Shown here: positions 15,261 to 22,928 of the stretch, in pieces
Numbering within the stretch: position 1 is the first letter of the stretch
How the letters are laid out: each line of letters opens with the position of its first letter
Assembly (NCBI GenBank): GCA_903861005.1
Contig: CAIOSP010000061.1
Span: 1 to 38,875, forward strand
DNA: 38,875 nt
Direction: 5' to 3'
Source of the DNA: an uncultured Pseudomonadota bacterium
GTDB taxonomy: Bacteria > Myxococcota_A > UBA796 > GCA-2862545
The notes under the pieces: model-generated
Told to the model about the DNA's origin: nothing
The model's input: only the letters and a program-made list of their open reading frames with translations
The model's database searches: none
Position numbers and translations under genes: made by a program

Positions 15261-15497
15261 TCAGCGCCGGTTGCCGTAAAGGAAGCCCGCGACGAGCGCG
15301 GCGCCGACCAGACAGGCTTGATGGGCTTGCAGAAGCGCCGGCAGGTTTCGCGCGCCCGCCCAGTCGGCGCGCAGCTCGGTCTGAACGTCGGAGAAGGAGC
15401 CGCGCGTCTTGTGCCGGGCAGACACGAGCTGCGCGCGGAGCGCGTCGACCCGATCGTCGGCGGTGGAGCGCGGCGTCATTCGCGCGTCAGGAGGCAT
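15261..15497 (-). CDS. 78-residue membrane-anchored protein
   Basis: A charged N-terminal helix (DDRVDALRAQLVSARHKT) leads to a C-terminal glycine-zipper anchor (about 58-74, CLVGAALVAGFLYGNRR). No family name can be given with confidence. The ATG at 15497 lies inside the end of the upstream holin-like gene (11-nt overlap). A second Met at 15479 is the alternative start; neither has a clear ribosome-binding site, so translation probably depends on coupling to the upstream gene. Confidence 0.65.
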   Translation of the reverse strand: MPPDARMTPRSTADDRVDALRAQLVSARHKTRGSFSDVQTELRADWAGARNLPALLQAHQACLVGAALVAGFLYGNRR

Positions 15498-15921
15498 CGG
15501 ACATCGTGGCGTCGAGCATCGAGCTCGGCGTCCCCCGCGCGAGCAGGTCGTGCGCGGTCTTGCGGACCTCGGCGCCCACGCTCAGCTCAAGCTCTTTCGG
15601 GCTCGCCAGATCCGCGACCGCGCGCCGAAGCGCGAGCCCACCGACGATCAGGTTCGCGCCGCCGATCAGCGCGTAGCCGGCGACCGGTCCCAGGTACGCT
15701 GCGAGGCCCGAGCCCACCGACACGCAGAGCATCAGGTACCCGACGAACACCAGCAGCGCGCCACCGGCAAGCGGGATCAGGTCGCCCGCGACCCGTCCCG
15801 CGTCCCGCGCGAGCTCGGCGCGGGTGAGCGCGATGTGCAGCGCCAACAGATCGCCAAAGGAATCCACCGCGCGGGAGAGCAGCACGCCGAGCGTCCGATC
15901 GTCGTCTCTGGATTCGCTCAT
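15487..15921 (-). CDS. Holin superfamily III-like (Phage_holin_3_6) membrane protein
   Basis: 144 residues: a soluble amphipathic N-terminus (about 1-45, LSRAVDSFGDLLALHIALTRAEL), two transmembrane helices at about 49-70 and 74-98, and a soluble C-terminus ending SSMLDATMSDAS. This is the layout of the Phage_holin_3_6 family. The name is historical: the proteins are common chromosomal genes, and no phage genes are seen here. GAGGAGGA gives a strong ribosome-binding site before the ATG at 15921; the longer upstream frame is rejected. It is the first gene of the seven-gene run. GGAAC (minus strand, 15981-15985) is a weak candidate -35 of an ECF-type promoter, but no matching -10 is clear. Confidence 0.8.
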   Translation of the reverse strand: MSESRDDDRTLGVLLSRAVDSFGDLLALHIALTRAELARDAGRVAGDLIPLAGGALLVFVGYLMLCVSVGSGLAAYLGPVAGYALIGGANLIVGGLALRRAVADLASPKELELSVGAEVRKTAHDLLARGTPSSMLDATMSDAS

Positions 15922-16041
15922 CGCGGTCCTCCTCGTCGCTGCATGAGCACGACATCCAAGGGGTATGTCCGCGTCCGAGCGTTCCCAACAATGGTCGGAG
16001 ACGCGCGACCGACCCGGCACGGGCCGCATCGCCGCGTTCGT

Positions 16042-16248
16042 TCAGCGCTGGATCCAGCGCCCCGACACCCAGCCGCGGCAGTCATGGTGGCCGCTCCGCC
16101 AGAGCCAGGTGGTCCGCTCGACGGACCGCCAGTCGCCATCGACGTACTGCAGGCCGCTCCAGTAGCCGGGCTCCCACACGCATTCGGCGCACGAGTCGTA
16201 GGGCCTCCACGTCGCGTGTGCGACACGAGGCTCCTTGGAGCGCGGGGA
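16042..16248 (-). pseudogene. Trp-rich coding-like frame without a start codon
   Basis: Reading down from 16248 to the TGA at 16042-16044 gives a Trp-rich peptide containing WRPYDSCAECVWEPGYWSG and ending RGWVSGRWIQR. It has WxPGYW and WVSGRW elements reminiscent of WxxGxW/YxW repeat proteins, plus four Cys. In the 54 codons from WRPY to the stop, I count 51 ending in G or C, a strong coding signal. No ATG, GTG or TTG precedes WRPY in frame (stop at 16249-16251); the first in-frame GTG is mid-motif (16179). AAGGAG upstream is positioned for a GTG in another frame. The simplest reading is a gene truncated or frameshifted at its 5' end. The rest of 15922-16334 shows nothing I can support. Confidence 0.45.
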
Positions 16249-16334
16249 TCACCCGCGCCGGAACCAGCGGGTATGCGCGGACAAGCCCGATCCCAACAAG
16301 GCGCGCGTGCACGAGGACCGCGCCGCATGATCCC

Positions 16335-17270
16335 CTACGGATACACGAGGCTCGGCGAGATCGGCGCCAGCGCGCGCGGCAGGTCCATGTACTTGGCGTT
16401 CGTCGCTGGGTGGACGTCCTCCAGAAGCGTGCGCTTGGGCGTCGGGTAGCGCGGGTTGTCGATCAGCACGTCGCGGACGTTGGCGTTCGCGCGCTTGGCC
16501 AGGTCGGGCTCGAGGTAGTCGCTCGGGTTCACACGCTCGTCCCAGGTCGCGTCCACGTAGTCGGCCATCTGGATGCGCTCGCGCACCTCCCATCGCGCGC
16601 CGTCCGCCGAGCACGCGAGGAACGGGGCGTCGCGACGCTCACCGTCTGACGCCACCATGCGCTGCCAGAAGAGCAGGCCGTTGTAGTTCGCGGAAAGGTC
16701 CGCGTAGGACAAGATCCCCGTGGTCGCCGCGCCGAACAGCCCCCGCTCCTGCGCCATCCCGAGCTCAAGCGCCTCGTCCCGCGTCGCGCCGCGGCGCTCG
16801 ACGCGCACGAAGTACTCCCACCCCACCGCGACGAAGTGGCCGAGCTTGTCGGTGCCGACGAGGTGATCGTCGAACGCGAGCAACGACGCGAGCCCGCCGC
16901 CGATCATCGTCGGGAGCTTGTTCACGCCGTAGTCGTGATAGATCGAGTCCTTCAACCGCGTCCGAACTTGATCGATCGCGTGGTCACGACGCACACGTCG
17001 CTCCACGCGCGACGCGACGATGAACCCGCCCGGTCCGCCGACGAGCTGACGCACAAGCTTGCGGTACAGCACGTCCTCGTCGCACACACCCTTGTGACGG
17101 TCGCGCCGGTTGGCGCGGCGCGCCGCGGTCGCCAGGGCGCGGTTCATCATCGCGTCGACGGCCGGGGTCGCGTCGCGCAGGGTCTCCGGGTGACCCGTGT
17201 AGCTGTCGACCTCAGACGCCGAGGCCGTGGGACCGAGCAGCGCGATCCACAGCGCGAACAGGCGGGTCAT
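16335..17270 (-). CDS. Exported protein of unknown function (TDKLGHF motif)
   Basis: 311 residues with a signal peptide (MTRLFALWIALLGPTASAS). The mature protein has a basic region (RRANRRDRHKG), a Gly/Leu stretch (MIGGGLASLLAF) and then DDHLVGTDKLGHFVAVGWEYF. The D-K-x-x-H-F kind of motif is seen in some periplasmic lipoprotein families, but I cannot assign one. The C-terminus (YLEPDLAKRANANVRDVLI) is soluble. GGAGGT precedes the ATG at 17270, so the longer frame starting near 17360 is rejected. It lies 50 bp after the DoxX-like gene on the same strand and is likely cotranscribed with it. Confidence 0.75.
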   Translation of the reverse strand: MTRLFALWIALLGPTASASEVDSYTGHPETLRDATPAVDAMMNRALATAARRANRRDRHKGVCDEDVLYRKLVRQLVGGPGGFIVASRVERRVRRDHAIDQVRTRLKDSIYHDYGVNKLPTMIGGGLASLLAFDDHLVGTDKLGHFVAVGWEYFVRVERRGATRDEALELGMAQERGLFGAATTGILSYADLSANYNGLLFWQRMVASDGERRDAPFLACSADGARWEVRERIQMADYVDATWDERVNPSDYLEPDLAKRANANVRDVLIDNPRYPTPKRTLLEDVHPATNAKYMDLPRALAPISPSLVYP

Positions 17271-17320
17271 GCGACCTCCGGGCTGGCCGTATGACGACCT
17301 CTGCCCGGACTGGAATCTCG

Positions 17321-17728
17321 CTACTTGGCCGAGATCGGCGCCGCCGTATTGCGGCCCCACGCGATGAACAGCGCGATGCCGCCCAGGAACGCGTTCACGG
17401 GGATCGCGCTGAACTCCCCGCGCGACGCGTGGAAGCCGGCGGCGAGCAGCATGACCAGCGCGAGCAGCGCGCCCGCCAAGGGGGTGAGGCGAGGGAGGAT
17501 GCGGAGCGCGGACGGGAGGATCAGGCCGATGCCGCCCAGCAGCTCAGAGACGCCGATGAAGCGAACCAGCGCCGACGGGGTGGTCGCGACCCACGGAAGC
17601 GCCTTCTCCAGGTCGGGCAGCGGGGTGGCAGCCTTCCAGCCGCCGGCCGCGAAGAACGCGAGGCCGAGGAAGATCTGCGCGGCCCAAAGCCCGCGGTGAA
17701 GGGCAACAGAAGGAGTGGTGTCGCTCAT
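17321..17728 (-). CDS. DoxX-like membrane protein
   Basis: 135 residues with four predicted transmembrane helices, matching the DoxX-like family: an N-terminal helix (LWAAQIFLGLAFFAAGGWKA), then the conserved FIGVSELLGGIGLILP turn and helix (about 68-85), LAGALLALVMLLAAGF and NAFLGGIALFIAWG. Family members are small quinone- or redox-associated membrane proteins of ill-defined function. GGAGCC precedes the ATG at 17728; the longer frame is rejected. Its start lies 80 bp from the divergent LysR gene, which probably regulates it. Confidence 0.88.
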   Translation of the reverse strand: MSDTTPSVALHRGLWAAQIFLGLAFFAAGGWKAATPLPDLEKALPWVATTPSALVRFIGVSELLGGIGLILPSALRILPRLTPLAGALLALVMLLAAGFHASRGEFSAIPVNAFLGGIALFIAWGRNTAAPISAK

Positions 17729-17758
17729 GGGAGGCTCCAAGGTGATCAAGTTCGTGTG

Positions 17759-17774
17759 CAAAGATAGATCGTTG
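17759..17774. promoter_or_regulatory. Candidate LysR operator between doxX-like and lysR genes
   Basis: CAAAGATAGATCGTTG is an imperfect dyad in which 12 of 16 bases match their complement. It lies centrally in the 80-bp divergent gap. LysR-type regulators commonly bind dyads with a T-N11-A core between their own gene and a divergent target. Function is inferred from position. Confidence 0.4.
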
Positions 17775-17808
17775 TCGTAGGCGCTCCAAGACCCCAAGAA
17801 GGCAACCT

Positions 17809-18747
17809 ATGGTTTCCGAAACGGCAACGATTGACCTGGACACGTCGGACCTGCGCGCCTTCTGCCGGGTGGTGGACCTGGGCTCGGTGAGCGCCGCCGC
17901 CCGCGACCTGGGCGAGACGAAAGGCTCGATCAGCCGTCGCATCTCACGCTTGGAGCGTCGGGTCGGGACCGCGCTGCTCGGCCGCACCGCCCGCAAGGTC
18001 CAGCCCACCGAGGACGGCCTGGCCTACCGGGAGAAGATCGGCGAGGCGCTCGCGCTGATGGACGACGCGCTGGTGGACCTGCAGGACGCCCACGCCGAGC
18101 CGAGCGGTCACCTGCGGGTCACGGCGCCCACGGACCTCGCGATCTTGTTGGTGGCGCCCATGATCGCGGCGTTCAGCGAGGCCTACCCTCGCGTCACGGT
18201 GCAGCTGCTCCTGACCGACCAGGCCCTGTCGTTCCGCGAGCACCGCATCGACATCGCGCTGCGCGCGACGGGCGCCCTCCCCGACTCGTCGCTGATCGCG
18301 CACCGCCTCCTGGACCTGGGGCACGAGCCGTTCGCGTCGCCCGACTACCTCGCCCGACACGGCACGCCGCAGCACCCGAGCGAGCTGTCAGACCACCGGC
18401 TGCTCTCGCCGTTCCCAGCCGGTCGCCCCACCGCGACGATGTTTAGGAGCGCGGTCTGCAAGGACCTCGAGGTGCCACTGCAGAGCCAGCTGATCAGCGG
18501 CGACATGACCTTCCTGCGCGAGGCGGCGCGGCACGGCGCGGGCATCGCGATCCTGCCCACAGTCATCGCCCAGTCCGACGTGGCCGACGGCAGGTTGGTG
18601 CGCGTCCTGCCACGCCACGAGCTGACGCTGCACGGCCACCTCTACCTGCTGCACGCCGGGGGGCCCCACCTGCCGGCGAAGGTGCGCGCGTTCCGCGACT
18701 TCTTCCGCGCGTCGCTGCAGGGTTCGCTCGGCGCGCTCGCGCGCTGA
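17809..18747 (+). CDS. LysR-family transcriptional regulator
   Basis: 312 residues. The N-terminal winged helix-turn-helix (about 10-69, LRAFCRVVDLGSVSAAARDL ... SISRRISRLERRVGTALLGR) is followed by the LysR effector-binding domain (about 100-305) with strands GHLRVTAPTDLAILLVAP and FREHRIDIALRATG and the late motif GAGIAILPTVIAQ. The profile resembles the CrgA/AaeR-like subgroup that often controls adjacent redox or membrane genes. It is divergent from the DoxX-like gene, the likely target; no effector can be predicted. The ATG used has GAAGG upstream. Confidence 0.93.
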   Translation: MVSETATIDLDTSDLRAFCRVVDLGSVSAAARDLGETKGSISRRISRLERRVGTALLGRTARKVQPTEDGLAYREKIGEALALMDDALVDLQDAHAEPSGHLRVTAPTDLAILLVAPMIAAFSEAYPRVTVQLLLTDQALSFREHRIDIALRATGALPDSSLIAHRLLDLGHEPFASPDYLARHGTPQHPSELSDHRLLSPFPAGRPTATMFRSAVCKDLEVPLQSQLISGDMTFLREAARHGAGIAILPTVIAQSDVADGRLVRVLPRHELTLHGHLYLLHAGGPHLPAKVRAFRDFFRASLQGSLGALAR

Positions 18748-18817
18748 TCGCGGCGGGGCGTCGGGTGCGTGCGCGCGCCCACCGCGGCGCAGGCGGCGGC
18801 GGGCGCCGTGGCGTCGC

Positions 18818-20188
18818 TCAGCGGTGCGGGGTCGTCCACGGGCCGGGGTCAGGCGCGGGCTCGGTCGGCGCGGGGTGCGACGCGGGCGCGGGCTCCGGCG
18901 GCAACTCCGCCTCGCCGCCGCGCACGCGGTGGTTCGCGCGGGCCTTGGCGTTCGGCACGCCGATCGTCACGCCCAGGCCGCCGGCGATCGCCCAGCCGCG
19001 GTAGCTCGCCTCGAGCGCGTCCGCCGACGTCGAGGAGCGCGGCAGCAGCATGATCGGCTCCACGTAGGCGTCCAGCTTCACCAGCCGATGCGCTTGCACA
19101 CCCAAGCCCGCGGTCAGGCCCAAGCGTGTGGAGTCCGGCGATGACGGGGAGAGCGTGTCGGGCGGCGGCGGCGCGCCCGCGAGGCCGTCCACGTAGAGGC
19201 CGCCGCGCAAGGTCACCAGATCACCGACGTGACCGCCGGCGCCAGCACGCAGCGCCAACGCGTCACGCCAGTGGTTCTGCTGGACGACGTCGTCCGTGAC
19301 GTCCTCAGCAAAGTCGAGCGCGAGCGTCTGGTTCACCGACCAAAGCGTGAGCCCCAGCTCGGTGGTGACGAACCAGTTGGCCTCCGTCCACGCGAAGCCG
19401 AGCGCCATGCGATCCGGCAGCGTCCAGTGAGAGGTCACGGCCTGATCGGGGAACGCGCCCTCGAACGGGATCGGCACGTCGAAGTCGGCCTCGCCGTCCA
19501 TCGGGAGCTGCGTGCGGCTCTTGTAGGACGCGCCGATGGTGGCGTGCGCGCCCGCGTGCGCGAGCAGGTACGCGTCGCCGCCAAAGCCCTTGCTGCGGAG
19601 CAGGATCGTGACGTGTCCGTCTTCGCTGATGTGGTCGGTCGCCTTCTGAATGCGGAGCGATCCCAGGTCGGCGTGGAAGCCGCCGCCGATCGCCACGGGC
19701 CCGAGCCGTACGGCCAGCGCGGCGCCGACCCGGAAGTACTGCGGCTTGGACTCGATCGCGTCGTAGCGACCGGTCCAGGTCTCCGGCCAGTGGATGCCCC
19801 CACCAAACGGCACGTTCGCCGACACCGACGCGGCGACGATTGAGCGCGAGTACGACAGGTACACGTAGGGCGGCGTGCCGAGCGGCGTGTCGGAGTGATC
19901 GGTCCACGGCGCGAGCGGCGACGAGGGCAGCCCGGACGCGGTGATCTTGGACTGCGCGAGCGTGGCGCCGATCGACAGCCGGAAGCCGCCGTTGTCCGTG
20001 AGCGCGGCGGGGTTGAACCACGCCGACTCGGAGTTGGTGAGCGCGGTGCCCGCATGGGCCACGCCCGCGGTCTCAGCGCCCTGCTCCACCACCTCGAACG
20101 CGCCCGCGTGGGCGAGCGTCGGGAGGACGAGCGCGACGGCAGCGCACACGCCGAGGACGCGGCGAGCGCGTTGGGGCGAGGCGCTCAC
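18818..20188 (-). CDS. FadL/OmpP1-family outer-membrane transporter
   Basis: 456 residues. A signal peptide ends THAL/AHA-G near 30; the mature N-terminus GAFEVVEQGAETAGVAHAGTA is the FadL hatch-type start, followed by SESAWFNPAALT, the family NPA motif. Gly/aromatic barrel strands continue to about 425. The end is a Pro/Ala/Glu-rich extension (PEPAPASHPAPTEP...) rather than a terminal aromatic strand, which is unusual. FadL proteins import long-chain fatty acids and other hydrophobic molecules. The GTG start at 20188 overlaps the stop of the upstream lipase-like gene (GTGA), implying translational coupling and joint function. The upstream in-frame extension falls inside that gene and is discarded. 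Confidence 0.87.
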   Translation of the reverse strand: MSASPQRARRVLGVCAAVALVLPTLAHAGAFEVVEQGAETAGVAHAGTALTNSESAWFNPAALTDNGGFRLSIGATLAQSKITASGLPSSPLAPWTDHSDTPLGTPPYVYLSYSRSIVAASVSANVPFGGGIHWPETWTGRYDAIESKPQYFRVGAALAVRLGPVAIGGGFHADLGSLRIQKATDHISEDGHVTILLRSKGFGGDAYLLAHAGAHATIGASYKSRTQLPMDGEADFDVPIPFEGAFPDQAVTSHWTLPDRMALGFAWTEANWFVTTELGLTLWSVNQTLALDFAEDVTDDVVQQNHWRDALALRAGAGGHVGDLVTLRGGLYVDGLAGAPPPPDTLSPSSPDSTRLGLTAGLGVQAHRLVKLDAYVEPIMLLPRSSTSADALEASYRGWAIAGGLGVTIGVPNAKARANHRVRGGEAELPPEPAPASHPAPTEPAPDPGPWTTPHR

Positions 20189-22797
20189 TTCTGCACCCGA
20201 GGCAGGTAGTTGCCCATGTCGGTCAGCATGGCGTCGCCGATCACCGGGACGATCAGGTCCGCGTGCAGCACCGACGAGTAGGTCTTCATCTGCAGCCCGC
20301 TGACGCGCTGCAGGTTCTCGGTGGTGAAGTTCGGGATGATGATGTCGCCGGTGTTTCCGTCCACGCGATCCATCTGGATCAGCGCAGGGTACTCGCGGTC
20401 CTTGTACACGCGCCCGACCGAGTGCGGGTCCACCGTGTCGACCAGCCACGTGGCGATCGAGATCAGCCGCGCCTGCTCGTAGCTGCCCTCAGCCACGTTG
20501 ATGCTGCGGAAGTACTCGTCGATCTGCGGCTTGAAGTAGGTCGAGTTGCGGAACAGGTCGACCAGGTTGGAGCCCGGCACATTGAACACGGCGCGCTGCA
20601 CATCGTCGCGCCCGGCCACCCAGTCCACGCCGATGATCGAGCCTAGGCTCTGACCCACGAAGTAGATCTGCGTGGGGTCGATGCGCTGCTGGAGCACGTT
20701 CTCCCAGTTCGCGGACTGCAAGCTCCAGGTCAGCGTCGACAGATCCGTCAGCGCCTGGTTGAAGTGGTCCGGGATGTGCGGCAAATCCGACGTGTCCAGG
20801 AAGGCGGCGCCCGAGGCGGGCTTCAGGTCGAGGATGGGGAACGAGCTGAACGGCTCGGGGCGACCGCGCGCGTCCAGACACTGACCGGTGGGCGAGCAGC
20901 TGGCCGCGTCACCGCTCTCACAAGGCGGGAACCAGATCAGGTTGTCTGTGAAGCCGACGATCGGCTGGAGCGCGGGCGGGAAGAAGTTGGGCACCGCGAC
21001 CAGGCTCGACTCGACGCACGCCGTGCGCTCGCCGTGGAACGGAAAGTCGACGCTGATCACCACGTAGCCGCGCGAGGTCAGCTCACCGGCCATCATCAGC
21101 ATGAAGCGCCGATCGGTGACGATGGCGTGGCCGAACACGACCACCGGCAGCTTGCGCTGCGCCGAGTAGTCGGACGGCGTCGCCGCCCAGAACGCGAGCG
21201 GACGCAGCGCGGGCTGGTCGTTCCAACGGTGCGTCACCGGGTCGAGGTAGTCCGGCGCCTGGATGCTACCGGAGATGACCTCGCGCACGCCGCTCACCCG
21301 GCCACCGTAGATCGCGGGGCCCGGGTTGAGCGCGCCAGGGAAGAGCTCGCCGAGCGCGTCGTCGACCAGCAGCGAGGACGCAGGCCGACGCCAACGGAGC
21401 GCGGGCGGCAGGTCGAGGCCCAGGTCCTCCGCGCGGTTGGACGCGGCGATGATGCCAGGCAGCGGGTCCATCGTCGTGAACGGCCACGCGGTGACCACGC
21501 CCTCGCGACCCATGCCGTCGAGGAGCGCATCGATCTTGGTCCGCACGCCCTCCAAGCGGCTGGCGTCCGCGTCCGGGACGCTGCCCAGGTTGCTCTTGCC
21601 GTCGGCGGCGAGCGGCGCGTTCGTCTTCATGAACTGGCCGATCGCCATCGGCGCGACCGGGTTGCCGTCGCGATCCTTCAGGCCGTCCTTCACCACGATC
21701 GCGTAGATGTGCTGCGGATCGAGCGGGATCTTCTCGAAGCTCAAGAAGACGTGGTTGCAGTCGCGCGCGTAGGGCGGCGCCAGGCAGGCGTCGACGCCCG
21801 CGTCGCTCATCACCTTCACGCGAACCGAGACGCGCTCGGGCGACGCGGTGACGTCCCAGAGCTGGACGGTGTCGGTGTTCGCGGTGGACGGGTCCAGCCC
21901 GCGCGTGGTCTCGAAGAAGGGGTCCGCAGACAGGCCGAACCCGTGCAGCTTGTTGGCGACGAGCTTGGCGTCGGCCTCGTAGTCCTTGTCCCAGTCCGCC
22001 GGGTTGAGGTCGACGAAGCCGGTCGCGGAATCGATCAGCAGATCAAAGGGCAGAGGGATGCGCTGCGACTCCCGGTCCATCGCCAGCTCGGTGGCGTGGG
22101 TGACCGTGAAGGTCCAGAGCGCTGAGATCTGGCCCCGCGGCACGCCGATCGGCTCGATCCAGGGCGCGACGCCCAAGCGCGCGGCCTCGAGCGTCTTGGC
22201 GTTCTCCAAGCGCGCGGCGCGCGTGTCTCCGGGGAACGCGTGCTCGTGGGCCGGATCGTCGAGCGGGGCGTCCTGGCGCAGGTACCACATGGCGGCGTCC
22301 GGCCCGACATACCCGCCCTCAGCGGTCAGCACGCCATCGTCGCCGCCGACCACCACGATCGCGTAGCGTCCGCCGTTCGTCCAACCCGCGCGGCCGGGGG
22401 TGATGGTGAAGTGGGAGCCGTCCTCGTCGAGCGTCAGGTGGGTTCCGGTGACGCGCACCGGCGGGCTCCCCCACTCCCACACCTGCACGGTGTCGTCGCT
22501 GACGGTCGACGGATCGACCGGCTCGCTGAACTTGGCCGCCACCGGGAAGGTGGTCGACCAGCCATCCATGGTGTTGAGGTAGGCGCGAAATTCCTTGTCG
22601 GCGTCCGACAGGGAGTCGTCGATCGGCAGATCGAGCCGCCCCGCGGTGGAGTCCCTCAGCAGGTCGTTGGGGAGAGGGACGTCGCCGCCGGCGGGATCGT
22701 AGACCACCCAAGCGTGGGGCTGCGCGTCGTCGAGCGGCAGCGGCGCACACGCCTGGAGGAGGAGGGCGGCGACCCACACGCAACACTGTCGGGGCAT
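20185..22797 (-). CDS. VolA/Pla-1-like surface lipase lipoprotein
   Basis: 870 residues. A signal peptide with a lipobox-like LQAC (Cys17) predicts a lipoprotein. The N-terminal half holds two Ig-like regions with FSEPVDPSTVSDDTVQVW and TRGLDPSTANTDTVQLW, as in bacterial Ig-like Big_5 domains. The C-terminal half is an alpha/beta hydrolase: HGxx region (VFGHAIV), VVISVDFPFHGER, and nucleophile elbow VGQSLGS with Ser717. Asp818 and His845 are in suitable places for a triad. This is the layout of VolA and Pla-1/Cef lipases. Vibrio VolA is a surface lysophospholipase encoded beside FadL, the same arrangement as here. GAGG precedes the ATG at 22797. Substrate is inferred, not shown. Confidence 0.85.
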   Translation of the reverse strand: MPRQCCVWVAALLLQACAPLPLDDAQPHAWVVYDPAGGDVPLPNDLLRDSTAGRLDLPIDDSLSDADKEFRAYLNTMDGWSTTFPVAAKFSEPVDPSTVSDDTVQVWEWGSPPVRVTGTHLTLDEDGSHFTITPGRAGWTNGGRYAIVVVGGDDGVLTAEGGYVGPDAAMWYLRQDAPLDDPAHEHAFPGDTRAARLENAKTLEAARLGVAPWIEPIGVPRGQISALWTFTVTHATELAMDRESQRIPLPFDLLIDSATGFVDLNPADWDKDYEADAKLVANKLHGFGLSADPFFETTRGLDPSTANTDTVQLWDVTASPERVSVRVKVMSDAGVDACLAPPYARDCNHVFLSFEKIPLDPQHIYAIVVKDGLKDRDGNPVAPMAIGQFMKTNAPLAADGKSNLGSVPDADASRLEGVRTKIDALLDGMGREGVVTAWPFTTMDPLPGIIAASNRAEDLGLDLPPALRWRRPASSLLVDDALGELFPGALNPGPAIYGGRVSGVREVISGSIQAPDYLDPVTHRWNDQPALRPLAFWAATPSDYSAQRKLPVVVFGHAIVTDRRFMLMMAGELTSRGYVVISVDFPFHGERTACVESSLVAVPNFFPPALQPIVGFTDNLIWFPPCESGDAASCSPTGQCLDARGRPEPFSSFPILDLKPASGAAFLDTSDLPHIPDHFNQALTDLSTLTWSLQSANWENVLQQRIDPTQIYFVGQSLGSIIGVDWVAGRDDVQRAVFNVPGSNLVDLFRNSTYFKPQIDEYFRSINVAEGSYEQARLISIATWLVDTVDPHSVGRVYKDREYPALIQMDRVDGNTGDIIIPNFTTENLQRVSGLQMKTYSSVLHADLIVPVIGDAMLTDMGNYLPRVQK

Positions 22798-22928
22798 GGC
22801 GAGAGACCTCTGTTGGCGCGGCTTCTGCGAGACCGGGATCCGGGCGACACCCTGCGCGGGGGTCGCCGGTCGGCATCGTACAGCAACGGCGCACCGCCGC
22901 CAGCCGGATCCTACCCAACAGGTCTACT

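Noticed and set aside
15487..15921. Prophage remnant suggested by a holin-like gene
   Set aside because: No other phage genes, integrase or attachment sites. This protein family is common in bacterial chromosomes.
20764..22125. Plus-strand frame within the lipase gene
   Set aside because: Arg/Val/Asp/His-rich shadow without start signal; the minus-strand protein has motifs throughout.
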